This document shows, in pieces, positions 28,154 through 36,999 of a DNA stretch of 64,000 nucleotides. The stretch is from contig JAOSJQ010000001.1 in assembly GCA_027494035.1 (NCBI GenBank), positions 310,001 through 374,000 on the forward strand, in the 5' to 3' direction. Within the stretch, counting starts at the first letter, position 1, and the number at the start of each line of letters is the position of its first letter. This DNA is from UTCFX2 sp002050125 (GTDB taxonomy: Bacteria; Chloroflexota; Anaerolineae; Anaerolineales; UBA4823). A program made the position numbers and the translations under genes. The notes beneath the pieces are model-generated. The model saw only the letters and a list, made by a program, of their open reading frames with translations. It searched no databases and was not told where the DNA came from.

Positions 28154-28247
28154 CGGGAGCGGATGGGAGTCGAACCCACCACGGCCCGCATAGCGATCCG
28201 TCACCGGTTTTGAAGACCGGGGAGCCCACCGGGACCCAACCACTCCC
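28154..28247 (-). tRNA. selC: tRNA-Sec (anticodon UCA)
   Basis: 94 bases without an encoded CCA. The acceptor stem is 8 bp (GGGAGTGG with CCGCTCCC), the D stem 6 bp, the anticodon loop CTTCAAA gives UCA between CCGGT and ACCGG, a long variable arm follows, and the T arm has TTCGACT. These long-acceptor, long-D-stem features are specific to selenocysteine tRNA. It implies the host decodes UGA as selenocysteine with SelA/SelB/SelD, none of which is in this window. Confidence 0.95.
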
Positions 28248-28255
28248 AGCGTATA

Positions 28256-28284
28256 AGCATACCGCAAGCCAATTAATTTCACAA
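28256..28284 (-). promoter_or_regulatory. Promoter for tRNA-Sec
   Basis: On the minus strand, TTGTGA (28279-28284), a 17-base spacer and TATGCT (28256-28261), 8 bases upstream of the tRNA 5' end. Confidence 0.65.
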
Positions 28285-28324
28285 GTTAAGATTCGCTCAT
28301 CGTGAGTGTTCAGCGCATCTGACG

Positions 28325-28343
28325 CCCCCGAACTGTTCGGGGG
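28325..28343. repeat. Short perfect inverted repeat
   Basis: CCCCCGAA-CTG-TTCGGGGG between the tRNA-Sec promoter and the end of the HELTH-protein gene. There is no U-run on either strand, so it is a weak candidate terminator or just a stem. Confidence 0.5.
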
Positions 28344-28380
28344 AAATGTCACCCCGAGGCGCAAGTCAACTGGAACGGCT

Positions 28381-28935
28381 TTAGACGGTTGCCTGCTGGA
28401 TCTGGTCGATGAACGGCTGCCAGGCGGTCACATCCAGCCCGCGCCGGAGGCGGTCGTAATAGTCGCGGCAAATGTCGCCTTGTTGTTCGGGGTTGAAATC
28501 CAGCAGGCTGTGGTTTTGTTGAAGCGCTGCCTGCAAACCAGCCTCGCCGCCATACTTATAAGCCTGAGCGCCGCCGGCAAACTGCGCCTGCAGCGCTTTG
28601 AACAGATAGCTCCAGCCCAGGCGCTCGAACTGCCAGACATGGGTCAACTCATGGATCAGCCAGTTTATCAGGTAACTCTGAGCATGTTCGGGGGGCGCCA
28701 GGAACTCCAGCAGGCGAACCGGAAAGTAACAGTGACGCCCCAGCGTCACCGCGTTTGGTTTGACCGGCGCCGGCATGCCCTTCATTTTGCGGCCGAAGCG
28801 GTCCAGCGTGTTCGACCAGGCGGCGCACTCGTGGATGCGCACCTGCTCGTAATCCAGGCGCGTCCCAAAAACGCGGCGGGCTTGCTGGACCTCCCAGGCG
28901 TACAGGCTGCGGGTGAACGGCGTGCAATCAGTCAT
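28381..28935 (-). CDS. Small HExxH-type putative metallopeptidase
   Basis: 184 aa, no signal peptide. HELTHVWQFERLG at residues 95-107 is an HExxH zinc motif in the style of DUF4157/eCIS-core and Vgr-related proteins. The stretch before it (YFPVRLLEFLAP, YLINWLIHEL) also fits that fold. Whether it is catalytic is unknown. It is a single gene between tRNA-Sec and glnA, with no contractile-injection genes nearby. Gap 28936-29110 holds only the glnA promoter. Confidence 0.7.
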   Translation of the reverse strand: MTDCTPFTRSLYAWEVQQARRVFGTRLDYEQVRIHECAAWSNTLDRFGRKMKGMPAPVKPNAVTLGRHCYFPVRLLEFLAPPEHAQSYLINWLIHELTHVWQFERLGWSYLFKALQAQFAGGAQAYKYGGEAGLQAALQQNHSLLDFNPEQQGDICRDYYDRLRRGLDVTAWQPFIDQIQQATV

Positions 28936-29110
28936 ATCGCCGCCGGTTCGGCACTGTCAGCCATATATCCATGCATCCTTATGAATCAAACGTGGAATGG
29001 TCCAACATGATTTTACTCGTCTGGGCTATGCACAAGATGATACAAGCCAAAGCGGCGAGTGTCAAGGCGGCGTGCCCACCCGGATCGGATCGATGCGGAT
29101 AATCTGCTGA

Positions 29111-29139
29111 TTGACACCTGACGGGGTGCACGCTAAAAT
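29111..29139 (+). promoter_or_regulatory. Sigma-70 promoter for glnA
   Basis: Perfect -35 TTGACA (29111-29116), a 17-base spacer and TAAAAT (29134-29139), about 30 bases before the ATG. No separate nitrogen-regulator site was recognised. Confidence 0.88.
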
Positions 29140-29170
29140 CGGAAAAACTTTTTTTAGTACGGAGGAAACG

Positions 29171-30508
29171 ATGGGCAGCGATCAGCTTTTAAAACGAGTC
29201 AAAGAAGACAACGTCAAGTTTATTTCATTGCAATTTACCGATGTCACCGGCGCGGTAAAGAGCGTGGACATCCCGGCGCAGCGTCTGCCAATCGCCCTCG
29301 ATGACGGCGTCTGGTTCGATGGTTCTTCGGTGGAAGGCTTTGCGCGCATTCAAGAATCGGACATGCGCCTGGTGGTCGATCCGGACACGTATGCGATGCT
29401 CCCCTGGTCGGCGGCAGAAGCGCGGCGGGGGCGCGTGTTTTGCGATATTTACCAGGTGGACGGGCTGCCGTTTCCCGGCGACCCGCGCGGCGCGCTGAAA
29501 CGGACGCTGGCAAATCTCCGAGAACGCGGCTGGACCTACAACGTGGGTCCAGAACCGGAGTTCTTCTTATTCAGGCGCAATGGACCGCAAACCATTCACC
29601 CGGTTCCGTACGACGTGGGCGGATACTTCGATTTTTCAGCCAGCGACGATGCGGTGCGCGTCCGCACCGAGCTGATGCTGGCGCTCGGCGCGATGGGTCT
29701 GCAGGTCGAGATGGGGCATCACGAGGTCGCCCTCGCCCAGCACGAGATCGATTTCCGCTACGCGGACGCGCTGATCACTGCCGATAACGTGCTTACCCTT
29801 AAATACACCGTCAAAGCGATTGCCGCCCAGCACAACCTGGTCGCTTCGTTTATGCCGAAGCCGATCTTCGGCATCAACGGTTCGGGGATGCACTGTCACC
29901 AATCGCTGGCGGACGCCGCCGGCAATAACCTCTTTTTCGATGGCAGCGACCCATACCGGCTGTCGCCAATCGGGTACGGGTTTATTGCCGGGCAACTGGC
30001 GCACGCCCGGGCTTTGGCGGCGGTGGTAGCCCCGACGGTAAACTCTTACAAACGGCTGGTGCCGGGTTTTGAGGCGCCCGTCTATGTCGGTTGGGCGCAG
30101 ATCAACCGCTCCGCCTTGATCCGTATACCGCATTACACCAAGGGCCGCGACCAATCGGTGCGGGCGGAATTGCGCTGCCCGGACCCATCGGCAAACCCCT
30201 ACCTGGCTTTTGTGGCAATGCTGGCTGCCGCCCTGGATGGCCTCGACAACGAGTTGCCCTGCCCCGAACCGCTGCACAACATCAACATTTATCACCTGAC
30301 GGCTGAGGATCGCGGGCGGCTGGGAATTGCCGAGCTGCCCGGTTCGTTGGCGGAAGCCATGCGCGAGCTGGACGCCGATCCAGTGCTGAAAAACGCCCTG
30401 GGACCGGCGCTCTACGCGGCGTTCACCCGCGCCAAGTGGGCTGAAATCGAAGAATCCCGCATGCACGTCACCGATTGGGAAATTGAGCGGTATTTAGAGC
30501 AGATTTGA
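29171..30508 (+). CDS. glnA: Glutamine synthetase, type I
   Basis: 445 aa from the ATG at 29171 with GGAGG 5 bases upstream; an open frame from 29111 is rejected because it covers the promoter. It makes glutamine from glutamate, ammonia and ATP. Motifs are WFDGSSVEGFARIQESDM, the ATP-site PEPEFFLF, NGSGMHCHQSL and the late CPDPSANPYLAF. The short type I-alpha length and NINIYHLTAEDR in place of the adenylylation loop suggest it is not controlled by adenylylation. It converges on ttuA. Confidence 0.95.
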   Translation: MGSDQLLKRVKEDNVKFISLQFTDVTGAVKSVDIPAQRLPIALDDGVWFDGSSVEGFARIQESDMRLVVDPDTYAMLPWSAAEARRGRVFCDIYQVDGLPFPGDPRGALKRTLANLRERGWTYNVGPEPEFFLFRRNGPQTIHPVPYDVGGYFDFSASDDAVRVRTELMLALGAMGLQVEMGHHEVALAQHEIDFRYADALITADNVLTLKYTVKAIAAQHNLVASFMPKPIFGINGSGMHCHQSLADAAGNNLFFDGSDPYRLSPIGYGFIAGQLAHARALAAVVAPTVNSYKRLVPGFEAPVYVGWAQINRSALIRIPHYTKGRDQSVRAELRCPDPSANPYLAFVAMLAAALDGLDNELPCPEPLHNINIYHLTAEDRGRLGIAELPGSLAEAMRELDADPVLKNALGPALYAAFTRAKWAEIEESRMHVTDWEIERYLEQI

Positions 30509-30562
30509 GTTCCCCGCGCCGACCTCCGAATCCGCTGCCCGAATGCGGCAAGCGCGTTCAGC

Positions 30563-31495
30563 TCACGCTGCCGCTTTAGCCAGCATGCGGCAAAAAGCGC
30601 ATTCTCCCACGGCGGTGGTCGGCTGTCCGCAGGTGGGGCAATTGTGCAGTCGCTCCAGGTCGGGGTCTGCTTGCCGGGCAAAAAGCCCGCTTTCCTTCGC
30701 TTCTAAAAATGCCACGTAGAAGCTCATTTTAGCGCCCGGGCGCTCGGCTTCGAGGCGGTTGAGCAATTCTTTATAGAACAGCGATTTCGAACCGGAGGCG
30801 TAAGGGCATTCTTCATAAACATGAGGAATGCCGCGCAGCAGGGCGTAAGCCGCCATATCGCGTTCGTATATCCGACAGAGCGGCTTGGCTTTGCGCGCCA
30901 GGCCTCCCGAGCCGGCTTCGAGCACCGGCGACTGGCGCAGCAAGTAGCCGGACATCCAGTTCAGGGTGTTCGCCATCAGCGTGGCAGCTTCATCATCCAG
31001 GTTGTGCCCGGTCAGGAGCACATCGTACCCGCCCTCCCGGGCTGCGCGGTTCATGATGTGGCGCTTTGCCAGCCCGCAAACCGCGCAGGGCTTTTTGCGG
31101 CCGCGCTGGACGCGCGCGGAAAACTCGGGGATCGTCCTGCCAAACTCCTGCGGCACGTCCACAACCTGCAGGTTCAATCCACGCGCGGCGGCAAACTGCT
31201 GGCACATTTTGAGCGATTTGTCCGAGTAGCCGATCCCCCCGTCGATGCCCAGCCCAATGTACAAACCGTCCGCGGCATAGCCCAACCGCCACAGGATGTC
31301 CCAGAGCGAGAGCGAATCCTTGCCACCCGAGACCGCCACCAGCAGCCAGTCGTCACGCCCGAACATGCGGTATTTCTCGATGAAGCGCTGGGTTTGCTCG
31401 GGAACCCAAGCCAGAAAATCCTCTTTGCATAACGCGAGGGTGTTGTGCTGGCGCAAATGGATCACCGCTTTTCCGCCGCACTTGACGCATTTCAT
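30563..31495 (-). CDS. ttuA: tRNA 2-thiolation enzyme, TtuA family
   Basis: 310 aa. An N-terminal zinc finger (Cys3, Cys6, His13, Cys23), the PP-loop SGGKDS at residues 56-61, the iron-sulfur pair CAVC at 137-140 with a further Cys in EECPY, and a C-terminal zinc finger (NCPTCGQ, CAFC). This architecture matches TtuA, which adenylates U54 of tRNA and inserts sulfur donated by TtuB in thermophiles; related NcsA proteins act at U34. The ttuB gene immediately upstream supports the TtuA assignment. It is last in the eleven-gene run. Confidence 0.92.
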   Translation of the reverse strand: MKCVKCGGKAVIHLRQHNTLALCKEDFLAWVPEQTQRFIEKYRMFGRDDWLLVAVSGGKDSLSLWDILWRLGYAADGLYIGLGIDGGIGYSDKSLKMCQQFAAARGLNLQVVDVPQEFGRTIPEFSARVQRGRKKPCAVCGLAKRHIMNRAAREGGYDVLLTGHNLDDEAATLMANTLNWMSGYLLRQSPVLEAGSGGLARKAKPLCRIYERDMAAYALLRGIPHVYEECPYASGSKSLFYKELLNRLEAERPGAKMSFYVAFLEAKESGLFARQADPDLERLHNCPTCGQPTTAVGECAFCRMLAKAAA

Positions 31496-31553
31496 ATCGC
31501 AGCCTGCTCCAAACCGATAATCTATTTCTAATAGACGCCGCCGCGCGGGTGCT

Positions 31554-31748
31554 TCAACCGCCCGAAATCACCGCGATCAACTGCACCGATTCGCCGTCCC
31601 GCAAGATTTCGTCCTCGGTGATCAACTCGCCCTCACGGACCGCCAGGACCGATTCCGGCAAGACCTCGATCTTCTCGAGCGAATGTCTCAACGTCATCCC
31701 GGGTTTTACTTCGTATTCCTGGTCGCGCAGCACCAGCTTAACGCTCAT
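31554..31748 (-). CDS. ttuB: Ubiquitin-like sulfur carrier, TtuB/ThiS/MoaD type
   Basis: 64 aa with a beta-grasp pattern ending VISGG. The terminal Gly-Gly is the site of thiocarboxylate formation. It lies 58 bases upstream of ttuA, so it is most simply TtuB, the sulfur donor for tRNA thiolation. MoaD for molybdopterin synthesis is an alternative, given the neighbouring molybdenum hydroxylases, and one carrier could serve both routes. Confidence 0.85.
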   Translation of the reverse strand: MSVKLVLRDQEYEVKPGMTLRHSLEKIEVLPESVLAVREGELITEDEILRDGESVQLIAVISGG

Positions 31749-31814
31749 CCAACTCTCCTTGCGGTTGAGCCGAAGTTCGCATTCCAGCCAGGTTTGCCGC
31801 CCGGCTGGAGGGCG

Positions 31815-32813
31815 TCAATTCTGCGCAAAGGTATCGATCAGCAGGCGCACATCCCCGCCGACCGGGTACAAAATCGGACAGGTGCAGCCGTGCTTGCGAT
31901 ACTCCGCCACTTTGGCGCGCGCCTCGTCGGGCGTCCCGGAGGCGCTGATGCGCAGGATGAGTTCCTCGGGTACCAGGTGTTTGGCACGCTGGATCTGCTC
32001 TATGGTGGCGGGCCAGCCCAGGATGGATTGAATCTGGACGACGACGTCGTCCGAGACGCCGGAGGCTTTGGCGATGTGCGGCTGCTGCGCCAGATATTGC
32101 GTGAGCAGCTCGCGCGTGGTATCGATGGCGCGCTCGTGGTCCAGGTCGACCGAGCAGACGATGAGCTGCGGGCGATCCAGGTCGTCCAGCGCGCGGTTGG
32201 CTTTGCGCGCCCCAATTTCCAACAGCTCGAGCGCCCGGTCGTTGTAGACTGGCGGGACGCAATAGTTCATCACCACGCCGTCGGCGATCTCGCCCGCCAG
32301 TTCCATCATCTTGTCGCCGGTCGCGCCGATCATGATGGGGACGTGGCGCGGTTCACGCCTGCCGTGCACCACATCCAGTTCGATGCCGTCCACCTGGATG
32401 AACTCGCCGTGGAAGGTGACGCGCTCCATCTGAAGCAGCCGCCGCAGCACCGCCACCGTCTCCCGCATCGCGGTCAGGGGTTTGCGGCGCTCGATGCCGA
32501 CGTTGCGCGCCAGCGGATCCCACCAGGCGCCCAGCCCGCAGATGATCCGGTCGGGCGCCAGGTCGTCCAGGGTGAGGAAGGTCGCCGCCAGCAAACCAAT
32601 GTTGCGGGTCCAGTTGTTGATCACCCCCGAGCCGACTTTGATGCGCTCAGAAATCGCGGCGTACGCCGCCATTGGCACAATGGCGTCCCGAACCAGGCGC
32701 GATTCAGCCTGCCAGACGGCTTCGAACCCGCGCGCTTCGGCGTAGCGGACGTAATCCAGCCCATCGCGCAAATCGTGGGCATCCTGCAAATATAAAGCAA
32801 CTCTCTCTGGCAT
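31815..32813 (-). CDS. LLM-class F420-dependent oxidoreductase
   Basis: 332 aa, TIM-barrel luciferase-like family. It starts MPERVALYLQDAHDLRDGLD with YAEARGFEAVWQAESRLVRD, VGSGVINNWTRNIGLLA and VPIMIGATGDKMMELAGEIA, matching the Mer/F420-dependent dehydrogenase branch of the family. Its position directly after cofC, cofD, cofE and npdG supports use of F420 rather than FMN. Substrate unknown. Confidence 0.88.
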   Translation of the reverse strand: MPERVALYLQDAHDLRDGLDYVRYAEARGFEAVWQAESRLVRDAIVPMAAYAAISERIKVGSGVINNWTRNIGLLAATFLTLDDLAPDRIICGLGAWWDPLARNVGIERRKPLTAMRETVAVLRRLLQMERVTFHGEFIQVDGIELDVVHGRREPRHVPIMIGATGDKMMELAGEIADGVVMNYCVPPVYNDRALELLEIGARKANRALDDLDRPQLIVCSVDLDHERAIDTTRELLTQYLAQQPHIAKASGVSDDVVVQIQSILGWPATIEQIQRAKHLVPEELILRISASGTPDEARAKVAEYRKHGCTCPILYPVGGDVRLLIDTFAQN

Positions 32814-32858
32814 AAGCCCTCCTGTTGGTTAAGTAGTGCGCCCGGTAAACGGGCTGCT

Positions 32859-33480
32859 TCAGTATTCGATTTGCTGAAAGCCCTCGATCGTCTCGCTGAC
32901 CAGTTTGAGGTCTTCCGGCAGATCCATATCCAGGGCGAGCGAAGGTAATTCGCAAACCTCCAGGCGCGCCCCCAGCCTGAAGCGCCCTTTCGCAGTGGCG
33001 TTGGAACGAGCCGGGCCCAAATTCGTACTCGATGATCCCAGCCGGGCAGACCAACAGCACATTGGTGCCTTCGCGCCGCCGGTCGGGCGCAACGACCACG
33101 ACCGGAGGATCGACCGCCTTCTCCAGTATGGCGCGCACATCCTCCGGCGCGATGAGCGGCAGATCCGCCGGGATGATCAGCACGCCGCGCGTGGCGTAAG
33201 TGCGCGCCAGGATGGTAGCGCGCGTCAGCGAGGCGTTGAGCTGCGGCGCGCCGTTCTCTTGCACGGTGCGGGCGCCATGCTCGCGCGCCAGCGCCAACAC
33301 GCCCTGATCGCGGCTGACCACCAGGACGTGTTCGATCTCGGGAAGTTCAGCCAGCGTATCCAGCGTGTGCGATAACAAACGGCGGTTCAGATCGGTTCTT
33401 TCGTCTTGAGACAGCACTTCCGCCAGGCGGGATTTTCCGCGCCGAAGCGGCTTTACAGGTACGATCGCCCATACAGTCAT
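32859..33480 (-). CDS. cofC: 2-phospho-L-lactate (PEP) guanylyltransferase, frameshifted
   Basis: 206 aa after removing one G. The start at 33480 (MTVWAIVPVKPLRRGKSRLA) has GGAGAGG upstream. The nucleotide-transfer motif PVKPLRRGKSRL, LLSHTLDTLAELP and GVLIIPADLPLIAPEDV are present. The frame is lost in a GGGGG run (32969-32973); dropping one G continues RALQAGARLEVCELPSLALD to IEY. CofC/FbiD activates phospholactate or PEP with GTP for F420 assembly, and CofD is encoded just upstream. Confidence 0.88.
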
Positions 33481-33517
33481 TTTGACCTCTCCTTGAGACT
33501 GCAACAATGTTTCCTGA

Positions 33518-34549
33518 TCATGGTGGTGGATGTTTGGCGATTGGGCGACTTTCTTCTTCTGTTGTCCATCCGGACACCGGTTTATCAGCAAGTGAGAGAC
33601 TGAATTGAATGACCTCCTTGGCTAGTGAAGCTCGTTTTTGGGGTGTGTTCATGATGGTATCGGTCACGTGGACTGCCATGCCCAGCGCCTGCACGGCGCC
33701 GCTCAGAGTCTGGTCGATTTGATCGAGCACGAAACCGGTCAGCAGGTCCTGGTAATGGCTGGCGACCGCCAGCGCGCTGGATTCGAAACCCAACTCGGTG
33801 AACATTTTTGCCGCCGGACCCTTGATCGTCTTGCCGCCCACGATGGGCGACACCGCAACGCACCTGCGCCGCTGAAGCGCCGCGCGGATGCCGGGGACCG
33901 CCAGGATCGGGTCGAGGCTGACCCACGGGTTAGACGGGCAAAAAATCACCACGCCGGCTTGATGGATGGCGTCCAACACGCCCGGGGCAGGCGCCGCGCG
34001 TTCCACGCCCTCGAAGCTGAAGCCGGTCACGTACGGCTGGCATTGCAGGCGGACGAAATAATCCTGGAAGGGCAGCATTCCGGCGTCGGTATGCACCCAG
34101 GTTGGAAGCGGATCGTCGCTCATGGGCAGCACCTGCGCCGCGATCCCAAACGCCTGACAGATCTGGCGGGTGACCTGGCTCAGCGGCTGTCCAGCGTGCA
34201 GGCGGCGGGTGCGCTCCAGGTGCAGCCCCAGGTCGCGGTCTCCCAGACGAAACCAGACCGGTCCGCCCAGCGCGCCTAACGTCTCGTATGCCTGCCAGGT
34301 CTCGTTGGAGCGCCCCCAGCCGGTGAGCGGGTTGGCTACTCCAGCCAGCGTGTAACAGACCGTGTCAAGATCGGGGCAGATTTTGAGCCCCAGATGCTCG
34401 AAATCGTCGCCGGTGTTGACGATCACGGTCAAGTTCTCGGGCGGCACGACCTGAGCCAGACCGGCTGCCAGCCGGGCGCCGCCAACGCCGCCGGCGAGCG
34501 CGGTCACTTTGTGAGGAAATCTAGAGGATGCGGCAGCCGCGAGGTTCAT
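33518..34549 (-). CDS. cofD: 2-phospho-L-lactate transferase CofD
   Basis: 343 aa. It starts with VTALAGGVGGARLAAGLAQV, the CofD nucleotide-binding motif, then IVNTGDDFEHLGLKICPDLD, and GVVIFCPSNPWVSLDPIL and VSPIVGGKTIKGPAAKM. It transfers the activated phospholactate (or enolpyruvyl) group to FO to give F420-0 (or its dehydro form). Its start overlaps the stop of the upstream nitroreductase gene (ATGA). The C-terminal 25 residues extend beyond the family core. Confidence 0.95.
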   Translation of the reverse strand: MNLAAAASSRFPHKVTALAGGVGGARLAAGLAQVVPPENLTVIVNTGDDFEHLGLKICPDLDTVCYTLAGVANPLTGWGRSNETWQAYETLGALGGPVWFRLGDRDLGLHLERTRRLHAGQPLSQVTRQICQAFGIAAQVLPMSDDPLPTWVHTDAGMLPFQDYFVRLQCQPYVTGFSFEGVERAAPAPGVLDAIHQAGVVIFCPSNPWVSLDPILAVPGIRAALQRRRCVAVSPIVGGKTIKGPAAKMFTELGFESSALAVASHYQDLLTGFVLDQIDQTLSGAVQALGMAVHVTDTIMNTPQKRASLAKEVIQFSLSLADKPVSGWTTEEESRPIAKHPPP

Positions 34550-35517
34550 CGGATGATTGCCACCTCATCAATCGGCTGGCGCGGGCGGGCTTGGGGGATT
34601 TTTGCCGGGTAACCCAACAGCGTCAGCGCCTGCGGCTGCCAGGCGGGCGGCAAATCCAGCGCCCGGCGCACGCTTTGCTGGGCGAACAGCGGAGCGCACA
34701 TCCAGACGCCCGCCAGCCCAGCCGCGTGCGCCGCAAGCAGCAGGTACGCCCCGGCGAGCGCCACCCCCTGGACGCCCATCAAGAACTCCGCCTGCTGCCG
34801 CCGCGGGTCGGGATATTGGTCGCCCTGGGTTTCGTCCAGGCACAGCACGACCGCAGCCGGCGCGCCGGTGATCCGGTCAATCGAGCGCTTCACTTGCTCC
34901 TCGACTTCATCGGCGGACAACCCGTCGCGCAACAAATCGCAGCGGAATTCTTCAGCCATCGCCTGCGCCAGCTCCGTCCGGGCGGGGGGGCTGCACGCCG
35001 CGGCAAAACGCCAGGGCTGCCGGTTGTGCGCGGACGGCGCCCAAAGGGCAGTTTCGAGCACTTTTTTAAGCAGGTCCTCCGGGACCTGGCGCGGCTCAAA
35101 GCGGCGCACGGAACGCCGGCTGCGCAGCCAGCCCAGTTCCCCCTCACGGCGCAGCAGGCAGGCGCGCCTCTGTCCGCTGTTCAAGGCGTTCCGCGCTGCC
35201 CGCTGCTCTTCTTCGCTGCACCCAACCAGCAGCGTGATTTTGACCTCCCGTTCGAGTAAATCGACCACCAGCGCTAAGGCGTCCACCCCCCGGCTGGGCT
35301 GGGAGCCGCGCCACAAGTCAATCCCCTTGCCGTCTAGTGGATCGACCGAAGCGGAGGGCTCAGGAGGCGCAGAACTGCGCGGCTTGCCGCTGACCGCTTC
35401 GCTTTGGGCGATCAATCGGTCAAAAAAGCCCCAAAATTCCTCTTCGAGCGCAGCGTTGTCCGGCATCGCAGGGTTGTGCGGATAACTCCCTTCACCAGTG
35501 ACAATTTGCAGGCGCAT
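34546..35517 (-). CDS. Nitroreductase-family protein of the F420 cluster
   Basis: 323 aa. The FMN-binding nitroreductase domain occupies about residues 130-323, with RRSVRRFEP (134-142), PSAHNRQPWRFA (161-172) and LLGYPAKIP near the end. It resembles the C-terminal half of FbiB, which reduces dehydro-F420-0. Residues 1-125 are extra, contain an unrecognised segment around LVVDLLEREVKITLLVG, and do not look like the CofE-like half of FbiB. The start is uncertain: a TATAAT lies immediately before 35517, so translation might begin at the Met at 35466. Confidence 0.82.
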   Translation of the reverse strand: MRLQIVTGEGSYPHNPAMPDNAALEEEFWGFFDRLIAQSEAVSGKPRSSAPPEPSASVDPLDGKGIDLWRGSQPSRGVDALALVVDLLEREVKITLLVGCSEEEQRAARNALNSGQRRACLLRREGELGWLRSRRSVRRFEPRQVPEDLLKKVLETALWAPSAHNRQPWRFAAACSPPARTELAQAMAEEFRCDLLRDGLSADEVEEQVKRSIDRITGAPAAVVLCLDETQGDQYPDPRRQQAEFLMGVQGVALAGAYLLLAAHAAGLAGVWMCAPLFAQQSVRRALDLPPAWQPQALTLLGYPAKIPQARPRQPIDEVAIIR

Positions 35518-35528
35518 ATTATACCCGC

Positions 35529-36302
35529 CTAGCGAAACAGATCCTCTTGTTTGGGTCGCAGCAATTCGCGCAGGCTGGCTTCTCGCAGCGCATAAGGAAA
35601 GCCGCGGGCATGCACAACCGGCGCGCCCTCAGCCGCCTGACCCATCACCAAAGAGGCGGCGGCAGCCAGTTCATCCGCCGCGCCGACCTGGGTAATCTTT
35701 AGCGAAAAATCGAACAGGTCGGGCTTGCCGCGCAAATCCACCAACCCCGGCAGACCGGAGATTCCGATTGCCACGCCCACCGTGCCCAGCCGCCAGGCGC
35801 GCCCGTGCGAGTCGATGATGAGCACCCCCAGCTGCGCGCCGCTGGCAGATTCCAGCCGCTGGCGCAGGGCATGCGCCGATTCATCCGGATTTTCGGGGAG
35901 CAGCAGCGCCCAATCTTCGGGACGACCGTAGGGACCGTTAACGTTGGAATGATCGATGCCGGCGCTGGCGCAGATAAACCCCAATCGGTGTTCGACGATG
36001 ATCACGCCTGGGCGGGTGCGCAGAACCTGGCGGCTTTCGCGCAGGATCAACTCGACCAGGCGCGGGTCCTTCCCCACCTCCGCTGCCAGTTCGCGCGCCC
36101 GCGCCGAGGGCTCGACCGTCTGCAGATTGACCAGCCGCCCTTCGGATTTCGAGACGATCTTCTGCGCGACCACGATCACATCGCCGTCCACGAGAGCGAT
36201 CTCAGCCCGCGCAAGCGCCGCAAGAATGATCGCCGCCAGGTCGCTGCCGGGTTCGATCAGCGGGATTTCAGGCAAAGCGGTCAACTGCAACGCAGACGCC
36301 AT
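35529..36302 (-). CDS. cofE: F420-0:gamma-glutamyl ligase
   Basis: 257 aa, the usual CofE size. It contains DGDVIVVAQKIVSKSEGRLV, LRTRPGVIIVEHRLGFICA, AGIDHSNV and IDSHGRAWRLGTVGVAIG, which hold the metal- and GTP-binding residues of the family. CofE adds glutamates to F420-0 in a GTP-dependent reaction. The ATG directly follows the npdG stop (TGA-ATG), and the nitroreductase gene begins 11 bases downstream. Confidence 0.95.
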   Translation of the reverse strand: MASALQLTALPEIPLIEPGSDLAAIILAALARAEIALVDGDVIVVAQKIVSKSEGRLVNLQTVEPSARARELAAEVGKDPRLVELILRESRQVLRTRPGVIIVEHRLGFICASAGIDHSNVNGPYGRPEDWALLLPENPDESAHALRQRLESASGAQLGVLIIDSHGRAWRLGTVGVAIGISGLPGLVDLRGKPDLFDFSLKITQVGAADELAAAASLVMGQAAEGAPVVHARGFPYALREASLRELLRPKQEDLFR

Positions 36303-36974
36303 TCAACCACCGGTTTCCAACCCCGAAATGCGAATGCTGGCGGTCTTGACGCCGTAGTGTTTATTGACGCTGATCAAGAGCGCCGTCAACCCCTCGACCA
36401 CCAGCGCGTTGTCCAGCCCGCCGGCGTAATAACCGGTCATCCCAGCCGCCTCGGCAAGCTGGATCACGGTGCGCGCGGCTTCAACGTCGTCGGCGCAAAC
36501 CAGGACCTCCGCGTCGATTTTCTCCCCCAGGCGTTTCTTCAGCGCATGGGCGGGCACGTTTTGGAACGCGCCCACCACCCGCACGCCTGCCCCCAACAGG
36601 TCCTGGGCGGTCCGGGCTGCCGAAGGCGGATCGGGCGGGCGCGGATCTCGGAAATCGACCCGGGCGGTTGCATCCACCAGGATTTTGCCCTGCAAATCTT
36701 CGCGCAGCGTCTGCAGGGCTGCCTGGTGCGCCTCCTGGACCACGGTGAGCACGCAGATGTCGGCTTGCCTGGCTGCCTGGCTGTTTTCCAGCCCGCGCAC
36801 CACCTCGGCGCCCAGGCGGTCGTTCAACTCCGCCGCGGTTGCCTGGGCTTTTTCCGCCTGGCGCGAGCCGATAATGATCCGATAACCCACGCTCGCCCAG
36901 CGCAGCGCCAACCCTGGACCCTCCTTGCCGGTTCCGCCGAGAATTGCTATCACAGGTAACGTAGAGGGTTGCAT
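36303..36974 (-). CDS. npdG: F420H2:NADP+ oxidoreductase
   Basis: 223 aa from the ATG at 36974 with GGAG 5 bases upstream; in-frame ATGs at 37007 and 37052 would overlap ssnA. It starts MQPSTLPVIAILGGTGKEG, the NADP-binding GGTGKEG motif of Fno/NpdG, then IIIGSRQAEKAQ and VVGAFQNVPAHAL. It exchanges hydride between NADPH and F420 and so supplies reduced F420 for the LLM enzyme. It sits between ssnA and cofE. Confidence 0.93.
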   Translation of the reverse strand: MQPSTLPVIAILGGTGKEGPGLALRWASVGYRIIIGSRQAEKAQATAAELNDRLGAEVVRGLENSQAARQADICVLTVVQEAHQAALQTLREDLQGKILVDATARVDFRDPRPPDPPSAARTAQDLLGAGVRVVGAFQNVPAHALKKRLGEKIDAEVLVCADDVEAARTVIQLAEAAGMTGYYAGGLDNALVVEGLTALLISVNKHYGVKTASIRISGLETGG

Positions 36975-36999
36975 CGTCGCTCCAACTAAAAGTGATGTT

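Noticed and set aside
31683..32795. 370-codon plus-strand ORF opposite the LLM oxidoreductase
   Set aside because: Arg/His/Asp-rich mirror frame without family features.
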